DNA of 19,557 nucleotides from CAZSLO01 sp964608025 (GTDB lineage: Bacteria > Chloroflexota > Dehalococcoidia > Lucifugimonadales > CAJWER01), in the NCBI GenBank assembly GCA_964608025.1, contig CAZSLO010000017.1, positions 1 to 19,557 of the forward strand. The letters are read 5' to 3'. The notes below the pieces were generated by a model. It was not told the origin of the DNA. It saw nothing but the letters and a program-made list of their open reading frames with translations, and searched no databases. Made by a program: the position numbers and the translations under genes. Below are positions 7,768 through 15,852 of this stretch, one piece after another; the stretch's first letter is position 1; every line of letters starts with the position of its first letter.

Positions 7768-7773
7768 AAGGAG
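7768..7773 (+). promoter_or_regulatory. Ribosome binding site deciding the MBL-fold start
   Basis: AAGGAG, part of an AAAAAGGAG run, lies 8 bp before the ATG at 7782. It rules out the upstream in-frame ATG at 7728, which would add 18 residues unlike the family. Confidence 0.7.
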
Positions 7774-7781
7774 TAGGTAAG

Positions 7782-8651
7782 ATGGCTAGACTGTTCGTGC
7801 TGGGATCGGGCGGACCTTCACCTAGGAACGATAGATTCGGTTCATCATATGTCCTGAAGATAGGGGATGAATACCTGATGTTCGATTGCGGTCCCGGCAC
7901 CACATACAAGCTTTTCAAAATGGGAATGTCACCTACCCAAATTGATAATCTATTCTTTACTCACCACCACTTTGACCACGATGTGGACTACCCGTGTTTC
8001 CTATTGACTCGATGGGATACTGGAGCCGGACAGGTAAATCAGTTGAACGTCTACGGTCCGACCCTCACAGAGCAACTCACGGAACGAATCCTAGACGAGA
8101 AGGTGGGTGCCTTTGCCCATGACTGGATAGCTCGTATAAACCATCCACTTAGCCTGGGGGCATACAAAATAAGGGGTGGGACCTTGCCACGAAAACCTCC
8201 TACAGTAGACGCCAAGGATATCGGTCCAGGCAGGGTAACTTCGGGTAAGAACTGGGAAGTTACTAGTGCCCCAGCAGAACACGTTCAGCCATATCTAGAT
8301 TCATTGGCATACAGGGTTGATAGCGAGGAAGGAAGCTTTGTTTTCACCGGTGACACCCGGCCTTGCAATACCGTAGCTGAATTGTCCAGGGGTGCAGATG
8401 TGCTGGTGTGTGTTTGCGTAAACATACAATCTGAAATAGATGGTAAGACGGAAAGCCGGGAAGGAAAATACATGTGTGGGACTACGGCCGCTGGAAAACT
8501 TGCACAGGAAGCAGAGGCCAAAAAATTAGTCCTGGTGCATAATGCTGGGATGGCCCAGCGTGGAAAAATGGAGAAGGCTATCGTTGACACAGCCAGTGTC
8601 TACGATGGCGAAATAATTTGGGGTGAAGAGTTGATGGAAGTTCCTCTGTAA
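7782..8651 (+). CDS. Metallo-beta-lactamase-fold hydrolase (RNase Z-like)
   Basis: A 289-residue MBL-fold enzyme. The first strand (MARLFVLGSGGPSP) and GSSYVLKIGDEYLMFDCGPGT are as in RNase Z and arylsulfatase-like members. The dinuclear metal site is complete: HHHFDH at 61-66 (His61, His63, Asp65, His66), His167 in SAPAEHVQPY, Asp191 in FTGDT and His253 in LVLVHNAG. It does not have the exosite arm of a true RNase Z, and its setting after a D-aminoacylase-like gene suggests hydrolysis of a small ester, lactone or amide rather than tRNA processing. The start is fixed by the AAGGAG site. It is the last gene of the plus-strand series, facing lepB across 169 bp. Confidence 0.88.
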   Translation: MARLFVLGSGGPSPRNDRFGSSYVLKIGDEYLMFDCGPGTTYKLFKMGMSPTQIDNLFFTHHHFDHDVDYPCFLLTRWDTGAGQVNQLNVYGPTLTEQLTERILDEKVGAFAHDWIARINHPLSLGAYKIRGGTLPRKPPTVDAKDIGPGRVTSGKNWEVTSAPAEHVQPYLDSLAYRVDSEEGSFVFTGDTRPCNTVAELSRGADVLVCVCVNIQSEIDGKTESREGKYMCGTTAAGKLAQEAEAKKLVLVHNAGMAQRGKMEKAIVDTASVYDGEIIWGEELMEVPL

Positions 8652-8820
8652 TTATTTCGGGAATCTAAGTCGGACCACTCTGCCATACAACGTTTTTAAC
8701 GACATGCCGGTCTTCCTATTGGTGAAAACCACAGCCGAAGAATAGGTATTAATGATAGCTAAAACACTTCTGGTAGGTATAAATGAATACTGGCGGTCAA
8801 CAATGCGATATTGCTGTTAA

Positions 8821-9414
8821 TTAATTGGGTGAGGGTACCGAGGTGATCTGAGATTTTATTGACTCCAACCTGTCGAGTGGCCAAAACCTAACCCATGCTT
8901 TACCAATGATATTTTCCACGGGCACTAGACCCCAGTCCCTGGAATCGTTGCTCGACATGCGATTGTCGCCAAGGACATAGTAGAAGCCCGACGGAATAGA
9001 TTGTTTGTAATAGTACCTTGAATCCCTGTGAGTGACATAAGGTTCGTTTATAGGTATTTCGTTGACCCACACTTGGCCTTCGTGTATCTCCACTATATCA
9101 CCCGGTATCCCAATAACCCTCTTTACGAAATCTCGCTCAGGATTATTCGGGAATTCGAATATTATTACATCTCCTCTTTTAGGCCTTTCGAATTGATATG
9201 CATCGGCATTTTCATCCGGGTCCACGAAGGGAAGGTTTTCTCGTTCGATCCGAGTGTAAACGAGCTTGTTAACTAAAAGATATTCACCTGCTTTAAGCGT
9301 TGGTGACATACTGGAACCTTCTACCCTGTAGTTACCCATGCTGAACTGTAGGCCTAGAAAAATTACTAGGGCCAAGATAATAGTCTCAAATAGTTCTCGT
9401 ATCGTTGATCTCAT
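8821..9414 (-). CDS. lepB: Signal peptidase I
   Basis: A 197-residue membrane serine protease that cuts signal peptides from exported proteins. One N-terminal helix (about residues 9-26) anchors it. Box B GSSMSPTL gives the nucleophile Ser35; RPKRGDVIIFEFP is box C; DFVKRVIGIPGD gives the general-base Lys98; GDNRMSSNDSRDWG is box E. The length and single helix fit the short Gram-positive/Chloroflexota-type enzyme. ATG 9414 is the only possible start, since an in-frame stop lies six codons upstream; no ribosome binding site is evident. It lies 133 bp downstream of the cupredoxin gene on the same strand, so it could share that promoter or have its own. It is convergent with the MBL-fold gene. 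Confidence 0.95.
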   Translation of the reverse strand: MRSTIRELFETIILALVIFLGLQFSMGNYRVEGSSMSPTLKAGEYLLVNKLVYTRIERENLPFVDPDENADAYQFERPKRGDVIIFEFPNNPERDFVKRVIGIPGDIVEIHEGQVWVNEIPINEPYVTHRDSRYYYKQSIPSGFYYVLGDNRMSSNDSRDWGLVPVENIIGKAWVRFWPLDRLESIKSQITSVPSPN

Positions 9415-9547
9415 AGTGATGGAAGATTTCTACCAAGAGATTTTCCGACAAAGGATTGAGGGGTATAGTCTTGGACTTATCCCTGTAATATCCCGGCGTC
9501 GCAGATCTTCTTCATCGGCCAAAAGGATATAGCTGAGGTTCGGGTAT

Positions 9548-9934
9548 TTATTCAGTTACAGAGATCACTGCGTTCATCTGAACAGGGTGAACAAGACAGG
9601 CATATCGGTATTCGCCTGGTTTATCAAACAGGAACCCGATGGTATCTCCAGATTGCAAGAAGGTATCGAAGAGTTTTGGTGCTCCAACTTGCGTTGGAGT
9701 GTGTGATATCGAGTGTCCAACCTGAGTAATGTTGGTCCACCGAATATAAGTGCCTACTTTGACCTCTTTATCCTTTAGGTCTTGGGCAGCTATCTCAAAA
9801 TCAATTATCGTAGCACCGGCCGGGATTGGAATTTCTGTAGGACTTGGTGTGGGTGTAGGTGGCGCTGCAGCGAAGCCACAAGCTAGCAAGAAGAGCGAAG
9901 CAAGCGATACTAGTATCACCAAAACTCTTGACAT
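9548..9934 (-). CDS. Cupredoxin-domain lipoprotein (plastocyanin-like)
   Basis: A 128-residue secreted blue-copper-type protein, probably an electron carrier at the outer face of the membrane. The N-terminus is a lipoprotein signal: hydrophobic residues 4-17, then LLAC with the lipidated Cys19, followed by a Pro/Thr-rich linker. The cupredoxin fold shows YIRWTNITQVGHS and ends CLVHPVQM; the likely type 1 copper ligands are His74, Cys113, His116 and Met120 (His78 is an alternative for the first). The start ATG 9934 has AAGGGAG 6 bp upstream, and a probable promoter lies at 10013-10042. The next gene is the signal peptidase; a lipoprotein is normally processed by LspA instead, so this pairing is probably not functional. 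The redox partner is unknown. Confidence 0.9.
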   Translation of the reverse strand: MSRVLVILVSLASLFLLACGFAAAPPTPTPSPTEIPIPAGATIIDFEIAAQDLKDKEVKVGTYIRWTNITQVGHSISHTPTQVGAPKLFDTFLQSGDTIGFLFDKPGEYRYACLVHPVQMNAVISVTE

Positions 9935-10012
9935 CTAGATCTCCCTTGGCGCGAGTATGCGCAAGTTTCTGTTCACCCTAACACCTGTAAATTAATCAGA
10001 GGGCGTAACCCA

Positions 10013-10042
10013 AGTGTAACATCGGCAGTTTTTGAGGGTCAA
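10013..10042 (-). promoter_or_regulatory. Sigma-70-type promoter for the cupredoxin gene
   Basis: On the minus strand, TTGACC (10042-10037) and TACACT (10018-10013) are 18 bp apart: 5 of 6 and 4 of 6 matches to consensus. The inferred start near 10005 gives a leader of about 70 bases ending in a strong ribosome binding site. Confidence 0.45.
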
Positions 10043-10107
10043 TCAACAACACGTCCTTAGTTTCCCACACTCTCGGACAAAGAAACGCTACAAATGTCTG
10101 TGCGTCC

Positions 10108-10136
10108 TTGAATCAAAGAGCTTGCCTTAATAGAAT
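10108..10136 (+). promoter_or_regulatory. Sigma-70-type promoter for the nucleotidyltransferase-metE pair
   Basis: TTGAAT (10108-10113) and TAGAAT (10131-10136) are exactly 17 bp apart: 4 of 6 and 5 of 6 consensus matches. It points at the TTG start at 10167 and is divergent from the cupredoxin promoter within the same 232-bp gap. Confidence 0.55.
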
Positions 10137-10166
10137 GTCTAGAACCCAAAAACAAGGTAATGGCAG

Positions 10167-10928
10167 TTGGACAATGTGATTTTAATAGGTGCTGGCAGAG
10201 GCAGACGGCTTATGCCACTAACGGAAACTCAGCCAAAGTCATTCACAGATATAGCAGGCAAGAAAATACTCGATTGGATTCTTGAAGCATTCGAATCCAA
10301 CGGGCTTAATCGATTCGTTTTCGTAGCTGGATATCTAAAAGAAGCGGTGCAAACAGAATATCCCAATTTTGACTTGGTCCATAACTCGGATTGGCCAAAC
10401 AACAATATACTATTCTCACTCCTGGCAGCTAGGAAACATCTTTCTGGTGGCTTCTTTTCCTCATACACAGACACCTTGTTTCGTCCAGAAGCAATAAAAT
10501 TACTAACCAAATCACCTCATGACATCACCTTGATAATGGATACCCTTTGGAGGGACAGGTATCAGTTCCGCAGCCAACATCCAGAAAGTGATGCTGAGAA
10601 AATGATCGTCGACGGTGAACGTGTAGTAAAACTCTCAAGGACAATCGATGCGGATGAAGCATCCGGAGAATTTACAGGTGTTCTACGTATGACGCCAAAA
10701 GGCTCGAAACAGTTCCTTGAGTTTTTTGATGAAACGTATTCTGACTATGGGCAGGACGGTATATTCATAGATGATAAGCCATTCAAAATGGCGTACCTGA
10801 TACATTTGCTAGACCGCATGATCGAGGCAGGAATTATTATTCACCATGTCCCAGTTCCTGGTAACTACCACGAAATCGACACACTGGAAGACTATGAACT
10901 CGCTTCTCGCTTGTGGTATCCCACCTAG
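10167..10928 (+). CDS. Nucleotidyltransferase, LicC-like (sugar or phosphocholine NTP transferase)
   Basis: A 253-residue GT-A/Rossmann-type enzyme that joins an NTP to a phosphorylated sugar or amino alcohol. The nucleotide loop is GAGRGRRLMPLTETQPKSF (residues 9-27); LDWILEAFESNGLNRFVFVAGY follows the family pattern. NNNILFSLLAAR is close to the NNI-x-SL segment of LicC-type cytidylyltransferases. DAEKMIVDGERVV, the SGEFTGVLRM acceptor segment and the final EIDTLEDYELA are also typical of that branch rather than of glucose-1-phosphate enzymes. The start is TTG 10167 (AAGG about 10 bp upstream), consistent with the promoter at 10108. The MetE-like gene follows after 6 bp, a tight but biochemically unexplained pairing. 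No polysaccharide or lipid-modifying genes are nearby. Confidence 0.85.
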   Translation: MDNVILIGAGRGRRLMPLTETQPKSFTDIAGKKILDWILEAFESNGLNRFVFVAGYLKEAVQTEYPNFDLVHNSDWPNNNILFSLLAARKHLSGGFFSSYTDTLFRPEAIKLLTKSPHDITLIMDTLWRDRYQFRSQHPESDAEKMIVDGERVVKLSRTIDADEASGEFTGVLRMTPKGSKQFLEFFDETYSDYGQDGIFIDDKPFKMAYLIHLLDRMIEAGIIIHHVPVPGNYHEIDTLEDYELASRLWYPT

Positions 10929-10934
10929 AAAATT

Positions 10935-12005
10935 ATGACATCTCTATTGTTTCCCACGACCGTCGTAGGTTCAATGCCACGACCCACCTTCATCAAGGAT
11001 TTGATAGATACCCAGGTCAATGGCGATATCACAATGCCTGTATTCGAACGTGTGGTGGATTCAGCTATACCATATGTTATACAGGTCCAAGAAGTTGCTG
11101 GAATCGATATGGTCTCGGACGGTGAATGGAGGCGAAAGTCTTATATAGGAATAGTGGCAGACATCTGTGACGGGTTCAAATTAACTACCCGAGAAATAAA
11201 CGGGGAACGCCAGACTTGGCACACAGTAACAAGTCCTATCAAACCGGTGAGGCCGGGCCAATTAAGTCGTGAAGCTCGATTCCTAAAAAAACATACATCC
11301 AAGCATGTGAAGGTCGCCCTGCCGTCTCCTTACCTGATTGCTGAACGGATGTGGGACCCAGAAATTTCGATAGCAGCATATCCATCGAAAAGGGATTTCG
11401 CAGAAGCTCTGATACCAGTGCTACGTAATGAACTCAATCTGCTTCGGACGGAAGGGGTGAATACAGTCCAATTCGACGACCCCCATATTTGTCTTTTCGT
11501 AGACGAGACTATGCGTGCAAAATATGATGACCCAGAAGAGGAAATACAGTACGCAATAAGCTTGTTAAACCAAACAGTCACAGGATTCGAGGATATGCAC
11601 CTCGCACTTCACTTGTGTAGGCGAAACAAAGGCCGGAGAGGCTGGGTTGGAGAAGGGGGATACGAACCAATTCTTCCCGCGCTTAGTAAACTCAAATTCG
11701 ATATGCTTATGCTTGAGTTCTCTATTCCGGTCGCCGGGGACAAGCGAGTGCTGGCTGACCTTCCAAAACATTTTGATATAGGACTTGGATGTGTCGATTG
11801 CCGGAGTCCTGACATAGATACTCCGAACCAGATAGTTGATCGGGTGGAACAGGCGTTGAAGTACGTAGAACCAGACCGAGTGTACCTGCATCCAGACTGT
11901 GGATTCGCTCCCGGTAGCGCAGCCGACATACCACTCGACGAAGCTTATTTGAAATTGAGAAACGAAGTACTTGCGGCAGCTACGCTACGACACCGTTACC
12001 AGTAG
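10935..12005 (+). CDS. MetE-core (cobalamin-independent methionine synthase family) methyltransferase
   Basis: A 356-residue protein equal to the catalytic C-terminal barrel of MetE, without the N-terminal folate-binding half. The opening (FPTTVVGSMPRP) and SDGEWRR are family hallmarks. The zinc set that activates a thiol is complete: His226 and Cys228 in HLCRRN, Glu261 in LEFSIP and Cys322 in HPDCGFAP. Such short MetE proteins are known in Dehalococcoidia and archaea, where methylcobalamin or a corrinoid protein can be the donor instead of folate. Other members transfer alkyl groups to other thiols, so the true substrate may not be homocysteine. It begins 6 bp after the nucleotidyltransferase stop and has no ribosome binding site of its own, implying coupled translation. 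Confidence 0.87.
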   Translation: MTSLLFPTTVVGSMPRPTFIKDLIDTQVNGDITMPVFERVVDSAIPYVIQVQEVAGIDMVSDGEWRRKSYIGIVADICDGFKLTTREINGERQTWHTVTSPIKPVRPGQLSREARFLKKHTSKHVKVALPSPYLIAERMWDPEISIAAYPSKRDFAEALIPVLRNELNLLRTEGVNTVQFDDPHICLFVDETMRAKYDDPEEEIQYAISLLNQTVTGFEDMHLALHLCRRNKGRRGWVGEGGYEPILPALSKLKFDMLMLEFSIPVAGDKRVLADLPKHFDIGLGCVDCRSPDIDTPNQIVDRVEQALKYVEPDRVYLHPDCGFAPGSAADIPLDEAYLKLRNEVLAAATLRHRYQ

Positions 12006-12188
12006 AGACCAATATTGCAGTCAAGAAAATCACCAACTATCGTATATAGAGTTCATAATAATTCGAGATCTTAAACTAAAACGTGATCATTATTCATAAA
12101 GGGTTAAAATGCCCCAACTAACATCCGCGCTCTGCAATCCTACCCCACGAAATATTTCAGGCGACATGGCTCGGGTTATAGATTTGAA

Positions 12189-13214
12189 ATGAAGATTCTG
12201 GGGATCGAGACCTCTTGTGACGAGACAGCTGTTGCCGTTGTAGAGGATGGGCGACACATAAGATCGAACATTGTGGCCTCCCAGGCAGAACTCCACGCCC
12301 AGTACGGGGGAATTGTCCCAGAAGTAGCATCTAGACAACATTTGACCACAATAGTGCCAGTTATCCAGCAGGCATTACAAAAATCTAGCCTTTCTCTTGG
12401 AGAACTTGACGGCGTAGCTGTTACAAACGGACCTGGATTAGCAGGATCTCTTCTCATAGGCGTAAACGCAGCAAAAGGCCTCGCCTTGGCCGAAGAGCTT
12501 CCCTTAATCGGAATAAACCACCTTGAAGGACATCTTTATGCTGCTTGGCTGGAGGACAGCGATCCTGAAAATTCCCCGGGATTCCCTTTGTTATGTCTTA
12601 TTGCATCAGGTGGCCATACGGATCTTATCCTGATGAAAGGTCACGGGGACTATAAACTTGTAGGCAGAACCCGTGACGATGCAGCTGGTGAAGCTTTCGA
12701 CAAGGCTGCACGGATACTACGCCTAGGCTTTCCGGGAGGGCCTGCTATTCAGAAATCAGCCGAATCAAGCACTTCCACCGATAAAAAGTTTCCCAGACCC
12801 CGAGTCAAAGACTCCCTTGATTTCAGCTTCAGTGGCCTCAAGACAGCACTATTGAGACGGGCTGAAGAACGGGGTTGGTATCCACCAAAGGAGGGATCTG
12901 ATCTAGACCCTATAGAAGTGGCAAACATGGCTGCGGCCTTCCAAGATGCCATCGTCGATTCTCTAATTACTAGGACACTAGAGGCCTCAGAGAAATACAG
13001 AGTTAGAGGGATCATCCTAGGCGGAGGGGTCACGGCTAACCAATCCCTGAGACAAAATATAGAAATTCGCTCTAAAATACCGGTGACCATTCCAAGACCA
13101 GGATTATGCACCGACAATGGAGCAATGATAGGAGCCGCTGGATGGTTTCACCTTCGCTCGGGGCAAGAATACCAGTGGAGCATGGACATTAATCCCCGAT
13201 TAAGGCTGGGTTAG
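12189..13214 (+). CDS. tsaD: tRNA N6-adenosine threonylcarbamoyltransferase
   Basis: TsaD transfers threonylcarbamoyl from its adenylate to A37 of ANN-decoding tRNAs (t6A synthesis), together with TsaB, TsaE and TsaC. The 341 residues match the normal length. The start MKILGIETSCDET is diagnostic, followed by AQYGGIVPEVASRQH, TNGPGLAGSLLIG, the metal pair His111/His115 in NHLEGH, SGGHTDLI, the RDDAAGEAFDKAARILRLGF block and the third metal ligand Asp in CTDNGAMIG near the end. Every conserved motif is intact. There is no evident ribosome binding site before ATG 12189. The 183-bp gap before it has a TAAAAT (12105-12110) that could be a -10 element, with a poor -35. It is convergent with the small membrane-protein gene. 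tsaB and tsaE are not adjacent. Confidence 0.97.
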   Translation: MKILGIETSCDETAVAVVEDGRHIRSNIVASQAELHAQYGGIVPEVASRQHLTTIVPVIQQALQKSSLSLGELDGVAVTNGPGLAGSLLIGVNAAKGLALAEELPLIGINHLEGHLYAAWLEDSDPENSPGFPLLCLIASGGHTDLILMKGHGDYKLVGRTRDDAAGEAFDKAARILRLGFPGGPAIQKSAESSTSTDKKFPRPRVKDSLDFSFSGLKTALLRRAEERGWYPPKEGSDLDPIEVANMAAAFQDAIVDSLITRTLEASEKYRVRGIILGGGVTANQSLRQNIEIRSKIPVTIPRPGLCTDNGAMIGAAGWFHLRSGQEYQWSMDINPRLRLG

Positions 13215-13286
13215 CCAATCTGCGAATATAGTTGTTTTGAACACCTTCCAGCAGCAGAAACCCGAAATTTCAACTGGCATCCCTGG

Positions 13287-13850
13287 TTACCGCGGTGAAA
13301 ATATCCGCCTTCCTTCAGCCCAAGAACGTCCCTGGTCTTTTAGGTGGAACAATCTGTTTGCCAACCCCACTGCCTGTTCCTCAGATCCTGAACCGCCAAC
13401 CGAAACATCAATATCTCCTGCAGGAGTCCGAAACACTGCACGCACTATATCCTGACCAAACAGCCTGTCAAAAGCCAAATACAAGCCCATCCCAAAGATA
13501 GCTACAGCCGCGATCATTGACATAATCTCATTATCCCAAATCCGCCACACCATAGCGGCTACGAATAAAGACACACCAGCCCAGGCGAAACCATATAGAC
13601 TACGTTTCCTGACCTTAAGAACATCCGCAGTGATAATATCCTTGATGGATACATACGAAACTTCATATTTACGATCATTTGAGTCTAACCTGATAAGTCG
13701 AATATCTGTCAGAACAAGAGTGATGTTCCGGTTTCGATATCCTAGTTGGAGTCCGTTAAAACCTATAGCACAATCGATTTGTTCACCATCAAGCAGCTTG
13801 ATGTTACTTAGATCTATATCATCTATTTGAATTGGACTAAATCTATCCAT
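13287..13850 (-). CDS. Small membrane protein, PH-like N-terminus and two TM helices
   Basis: A 187-residue protein not confidently recognised. Residues about 15-80 form alternating strands with GEQIDCAIGF, ITLVLTDIRLIRLD and YVSIKDIITADVLKVRKR, a pattern seen in bacterial PH-like (bPH) domains, which often precede membrane segments. Hydrophobic helices run at about 85-103 and 108-127, with VWRIWDNE between them. The C-terminal tail (about 130-187) is soluble and includes FRTPAGDIDVSVGGSG, another PH-like strand pair. This suggests a split PH-like domain with a two-helix insert, anchored in the inner membrane with both termini inside. The stop is TAA; ATG 13850 has no good ribosome binding site. 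It is divergent from the D-threonine-aldolase-like gene (206 bp) and convergent with tsaD (72 bp). The function is unknown. Confidence 0.72.
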   Translation of the reverse strand: MDRFSPIQIDDIDLSNIKLLDGEQIDCAIGFNGLQLGYRNRNITLVLTDIRLIRLDSNDRKYEVSYVSIKDIITADVLKVRKRSLYGFAWAGVSLFVAAMVWRIWDNEIMSMIAAVAIFGMGLYLAFDRLFGQDIVRAVFRTPAGDIDVSVGGSGSEEQAVGLANRLFHLKDQGRSWAEGRRIFSPR

Positions 13851-13964
13851 ATGAAGTTAATTAAATACCTTTTTTAACTCAACACGGGGGATATCGGATG
13901 ATATAACACAGCTCGATGTTATCACGGCTTCCCTACTGGTCCAATACGAAATATCGCTATTCAA

Positions 13965-13993
13965 TAGACGATGTCATAACCATGTGCTATTCT
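13965..13993 (+). promoter_or_regulatory. Possible promoter for the D-threonine-aldolase-like gene
   Basis: TAGACG (13965-13970) and TATTCT (13988-13993), 17 bp apart, each match consensus at 4 of 6 bases and sit 64 bp before the ATG at 14057. The spacing is right but both hexamers are weak. Confidence 0.3.
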
Positions 13994-14056
13994 CTAGCCG
14001 CCTTTTAAATTGTTGTACACAAATTTCTTTCGCAATACCTCTTGGAGTTTATATAA

Positions 14057-15166
14057 ATGGAACGACCCATATTCAAGCCGATAGGAACCCCAGTACTAGA
14101 GCTGGATACGCCAGCACTTACTGTCGACGTAGATAGACTGGATAAGAACATATCTACGATGGCTGCATTCTTCGAAACCAAGTCCGCGAAACTAAGACCT
14201 CACATTAGTGGTCATGGGAGTCCAGCCATAGCACATAAACAAATTGCATCCGGCGGGACCGTGGATGGGATCGCCACGACTACTGTTGGCCAAGCAGAAG
14301 TATTTGCAAGGTATGGATTTAATGACATATTTGTATCTAACGTTGTGGCCACAGCCACAAAAATGCAGCGAGTTTGCGCCCTAGCCAAAGTAGCAGAAAT
14401 CACAGTAGCGGTGGATAACGCATCAGCAATAGGGGCATTGTCAGAAGCCGCAACGGCTGCCGGGGTCTCTGTAAACGTGGTGATTTACTTACGCACAAGA
14501 CAGAAGAGCATCGGGGTCGCACAAGGATCAGTTGCAGCCGATTTGGCAACTATGATTGAAAATGCCAACGGCGTAAACTTTAAGGGATTAATCGCATATG
14601 AAGGAGCACTGTTAGACGTTGCAAATGGAGATATTGCTACCGAGTCTCAGAAATGGGTCAATCTCGTCCTGGATACTCGGAGAACAATAGAAAATGCTGG
14701 CATAGATGTTCAAGTAGTCAGCATTGGTGGCACCCACAACTACGAAATAGTCAGTGAAATTGATGGGGTAACAGAGGTGCAAGCCGGATCCTACGCATTA
14801 ATGGACGAGAAATACAAAACCACTCGACCTCAGTTCCTGAACGCGGGTAGAGTTATGACTTGTGTCACAAGTATGCCAGAACCCGGGACAGTGCTTACTG
14901 ATGGTGGGCGCAAGGCGATTGGAGCAGACGCAGGTGTCCCAGGCATAGATGGTATACCTGAAGCTACAATGCGCGGCCTAAGTGCTGAACACGGTAGTAT
15001 AGCCTTTGACCCAGAATTCCATCATGGCCTTGAGCTTGGAGATCGTGTCTGGTGCATCCCAAGGGACATCGCTGGATCTATAAATGTTCACGACTATCTC
15101 TTCGCGATCCGAAAGGGTAAGCTGGAATCTATCTGGGATCTACCAGCCCGCGGACAGTACCGGTAA
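14057..15166 (+). CDS. D-threonine aldolase/DSD1-fold protein lacking the PLP lysine (possible pseudoenzyme)
   Basis: A 369-residue fold-type III protein: an alanine-racemase-like N-terminal barrel (LDTPALTVDVDRLDKNI, then GQAEVFARYGFNDIFVSN) and the D-serine-dehydratase-like C-terminal domain (residues about 265-369). In characterised members the N-terminal motif is RPHxKTHK, whose first Lys binds PLP. Here it reads RPHISGHG (residues 47-54), so Ser51 replaces that Lys and Gly54 the second one. The C-terminal metal motif (PxHxD/C) reads PRDIA (335-339), so His and Asp/Cys become Asp337 and Ala339. The nearby Lys61 is out of register. Other structural motifs (AYEG, GGTHNYE, VQAGSYALMD) remain and the frame is open, so it is not a decayed gene. 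ATG 14057 has GGAG 9 bp upstream. No neighbour clarifies its role. Confidence 0.82.
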   Translation: MERPIFKPIGTPVLELDTPALTVDVDRLDKNISTMAAFFETKSAKLRPHISGHGSPAIAHKQIASGGTVDGIATTTVGQAEVFARYGFNDIFVSNVVATATKMQRVCALAKVAEITVAVDNASAIGALSEAATAAGVSVNVVIYLRTRQKSIGVAQGSVAADLATMIENANGVNFKGLIAYEGALLDVANGDIATESQKWVNLVLDTRRTIENAGIDVQVVSIGGTHNYEIVSEIDGVTEVQAGSYALMDEKYKTTRPQFLNAGRVMTCVTSMPEPGTVLTDGGRKAIGADAGVPGIDGIPEATMRGLSAEHGSIAFDPEFHHGLELGDRVWCIPRDIAGSINVHDYLFAIRKGKLESIWDLPARGQYR

Positions 15167-15500
15167 ACCAAGAAAGAGCCACTTAACTTACGGGGGAAAG
15201 TACCTGAATTCCAATAATGGTTTTTGCATTGAGCGGAAGCCTCCTTCTGGGGTTTTGTAGAGACAAAAGCCGTTAAGAATGTCTCAAGCCAAGCAGTTCG
15301 TGGTTGATATTTCATTAATCGAAACTACCTGGTTTCCCTTTTCTACACCAATAACTGACCTCAAGATATAAACTTCCCAAGTAACAACTGTAGCGAAAAT
15401 CGTACGAGATCGATCAATGAATATGGGATTGGTCCTGACTTTGTCCAAGCCGATAAAAAACCTGGCTTAAACTCGATCAACACAAACCTGGAGTGGCGAA
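15167..15500. other. Intergenic region, no gene found
   Basis: 334 bp between the D-threonine-aldolase-like gene and the mutarotase gene. It contains one inverted repeat (15250-15271) and scattered A+T-rich stretches such as TATAAA near 15366, but no promoter pair worth naming and no ORF with coding character. Confidence 0.5.
15250..15271. repeat. Short inverted repeat, possible hairpin
   Basis: GG-x-TTTTGT, a four-base AGAG loop, then ACAAAA-x-CC: eight base pairs with one central G/G mismatch. It lies 84 bp after the stop of the upstream gene. No T run follows on either strand, so it is a poor intrinsic terminator; an operator or mRNA hairpin is also possible. Confidence 0.4.
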
Positions 15501-15842
15501 ATGAAAACCTACGGTATGACGCTCGACCTGCAGGAAGATCCCGAGATAATAGCGCAGTACAAGGAATATCATCGATCCGTTTGGCCAGAAGTCATCGCAG
15601 GCCTACATGATCTCGGTATCAGTAAAATGAAGATATTCCTGGGTGGCAATCGGCTTTTCATGTATTTAGAAACCCCGGATGACTTCGAACCAGGTCGAGA
15701 TTTTCCTAAGTACATGAAATCGGGTAAAGCAAAAGAATGGGACGAACTGATGCGAACTTTCCAACAGAAATCCCCCGCCGCTACGCCAGATGAATGGTGG
15801 GCCAATATGGAAGAAGTATTCGACATAGAATGGTTTAACTAG
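15501..15842 (+). CDS. L-rhamnose mutarotase (RhaM) family protein
   Basis: A 113-residue protein of the RhaM family (PF05336-type), which interconverts alpha and beta anomers of a deoxysugar. EYHRSVWPEVIAGLHDLGI (residues 22-40) carries His24, the expected general acid/base, with Tyr20 before it; MKIFLGGNRLFMYLE is the central strand pair; the end has KEWDELM, then PDEWWANMEEVFD with the paired Trp typical of the sugar pocket. Both rhamnose and L-fucose are accepted by known relatives; the lactonase 10 bp downstream points to fucose or another 6-deoxy sugar. ATG 15501 has GGAG 7 bp upstream. It is probably the first gene of a two-gene transcript. Confidence 0.88.
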   Translation: MKTYGMTLDLQEDPEIIAQYKEYHRSVWPEVIAGLHDLGISKMKIFLGGNRLFMYLETPDDFEPGRDFPKYMKSGKAKEWDELMRTFQQKSPAATPDEWWANMEEVFDIEWFN

Positions 15843-15852
15843 GAGAAAACAT

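Noticed and set aside
7728..7781. N-terminal extension of the MBL-fold protein from ATG 7728
   Set aside because: The extension contains the AAGGAG ribosome binding site for the ATG at 7782 and has no match to the family.
13237..13501. Two short plus-strand ORFs after tsaD
   Set aside because: They lie mainly antisense to the small membrane-protein gene, which has coherent TM helices and domain pattern; the short ORFs have none.
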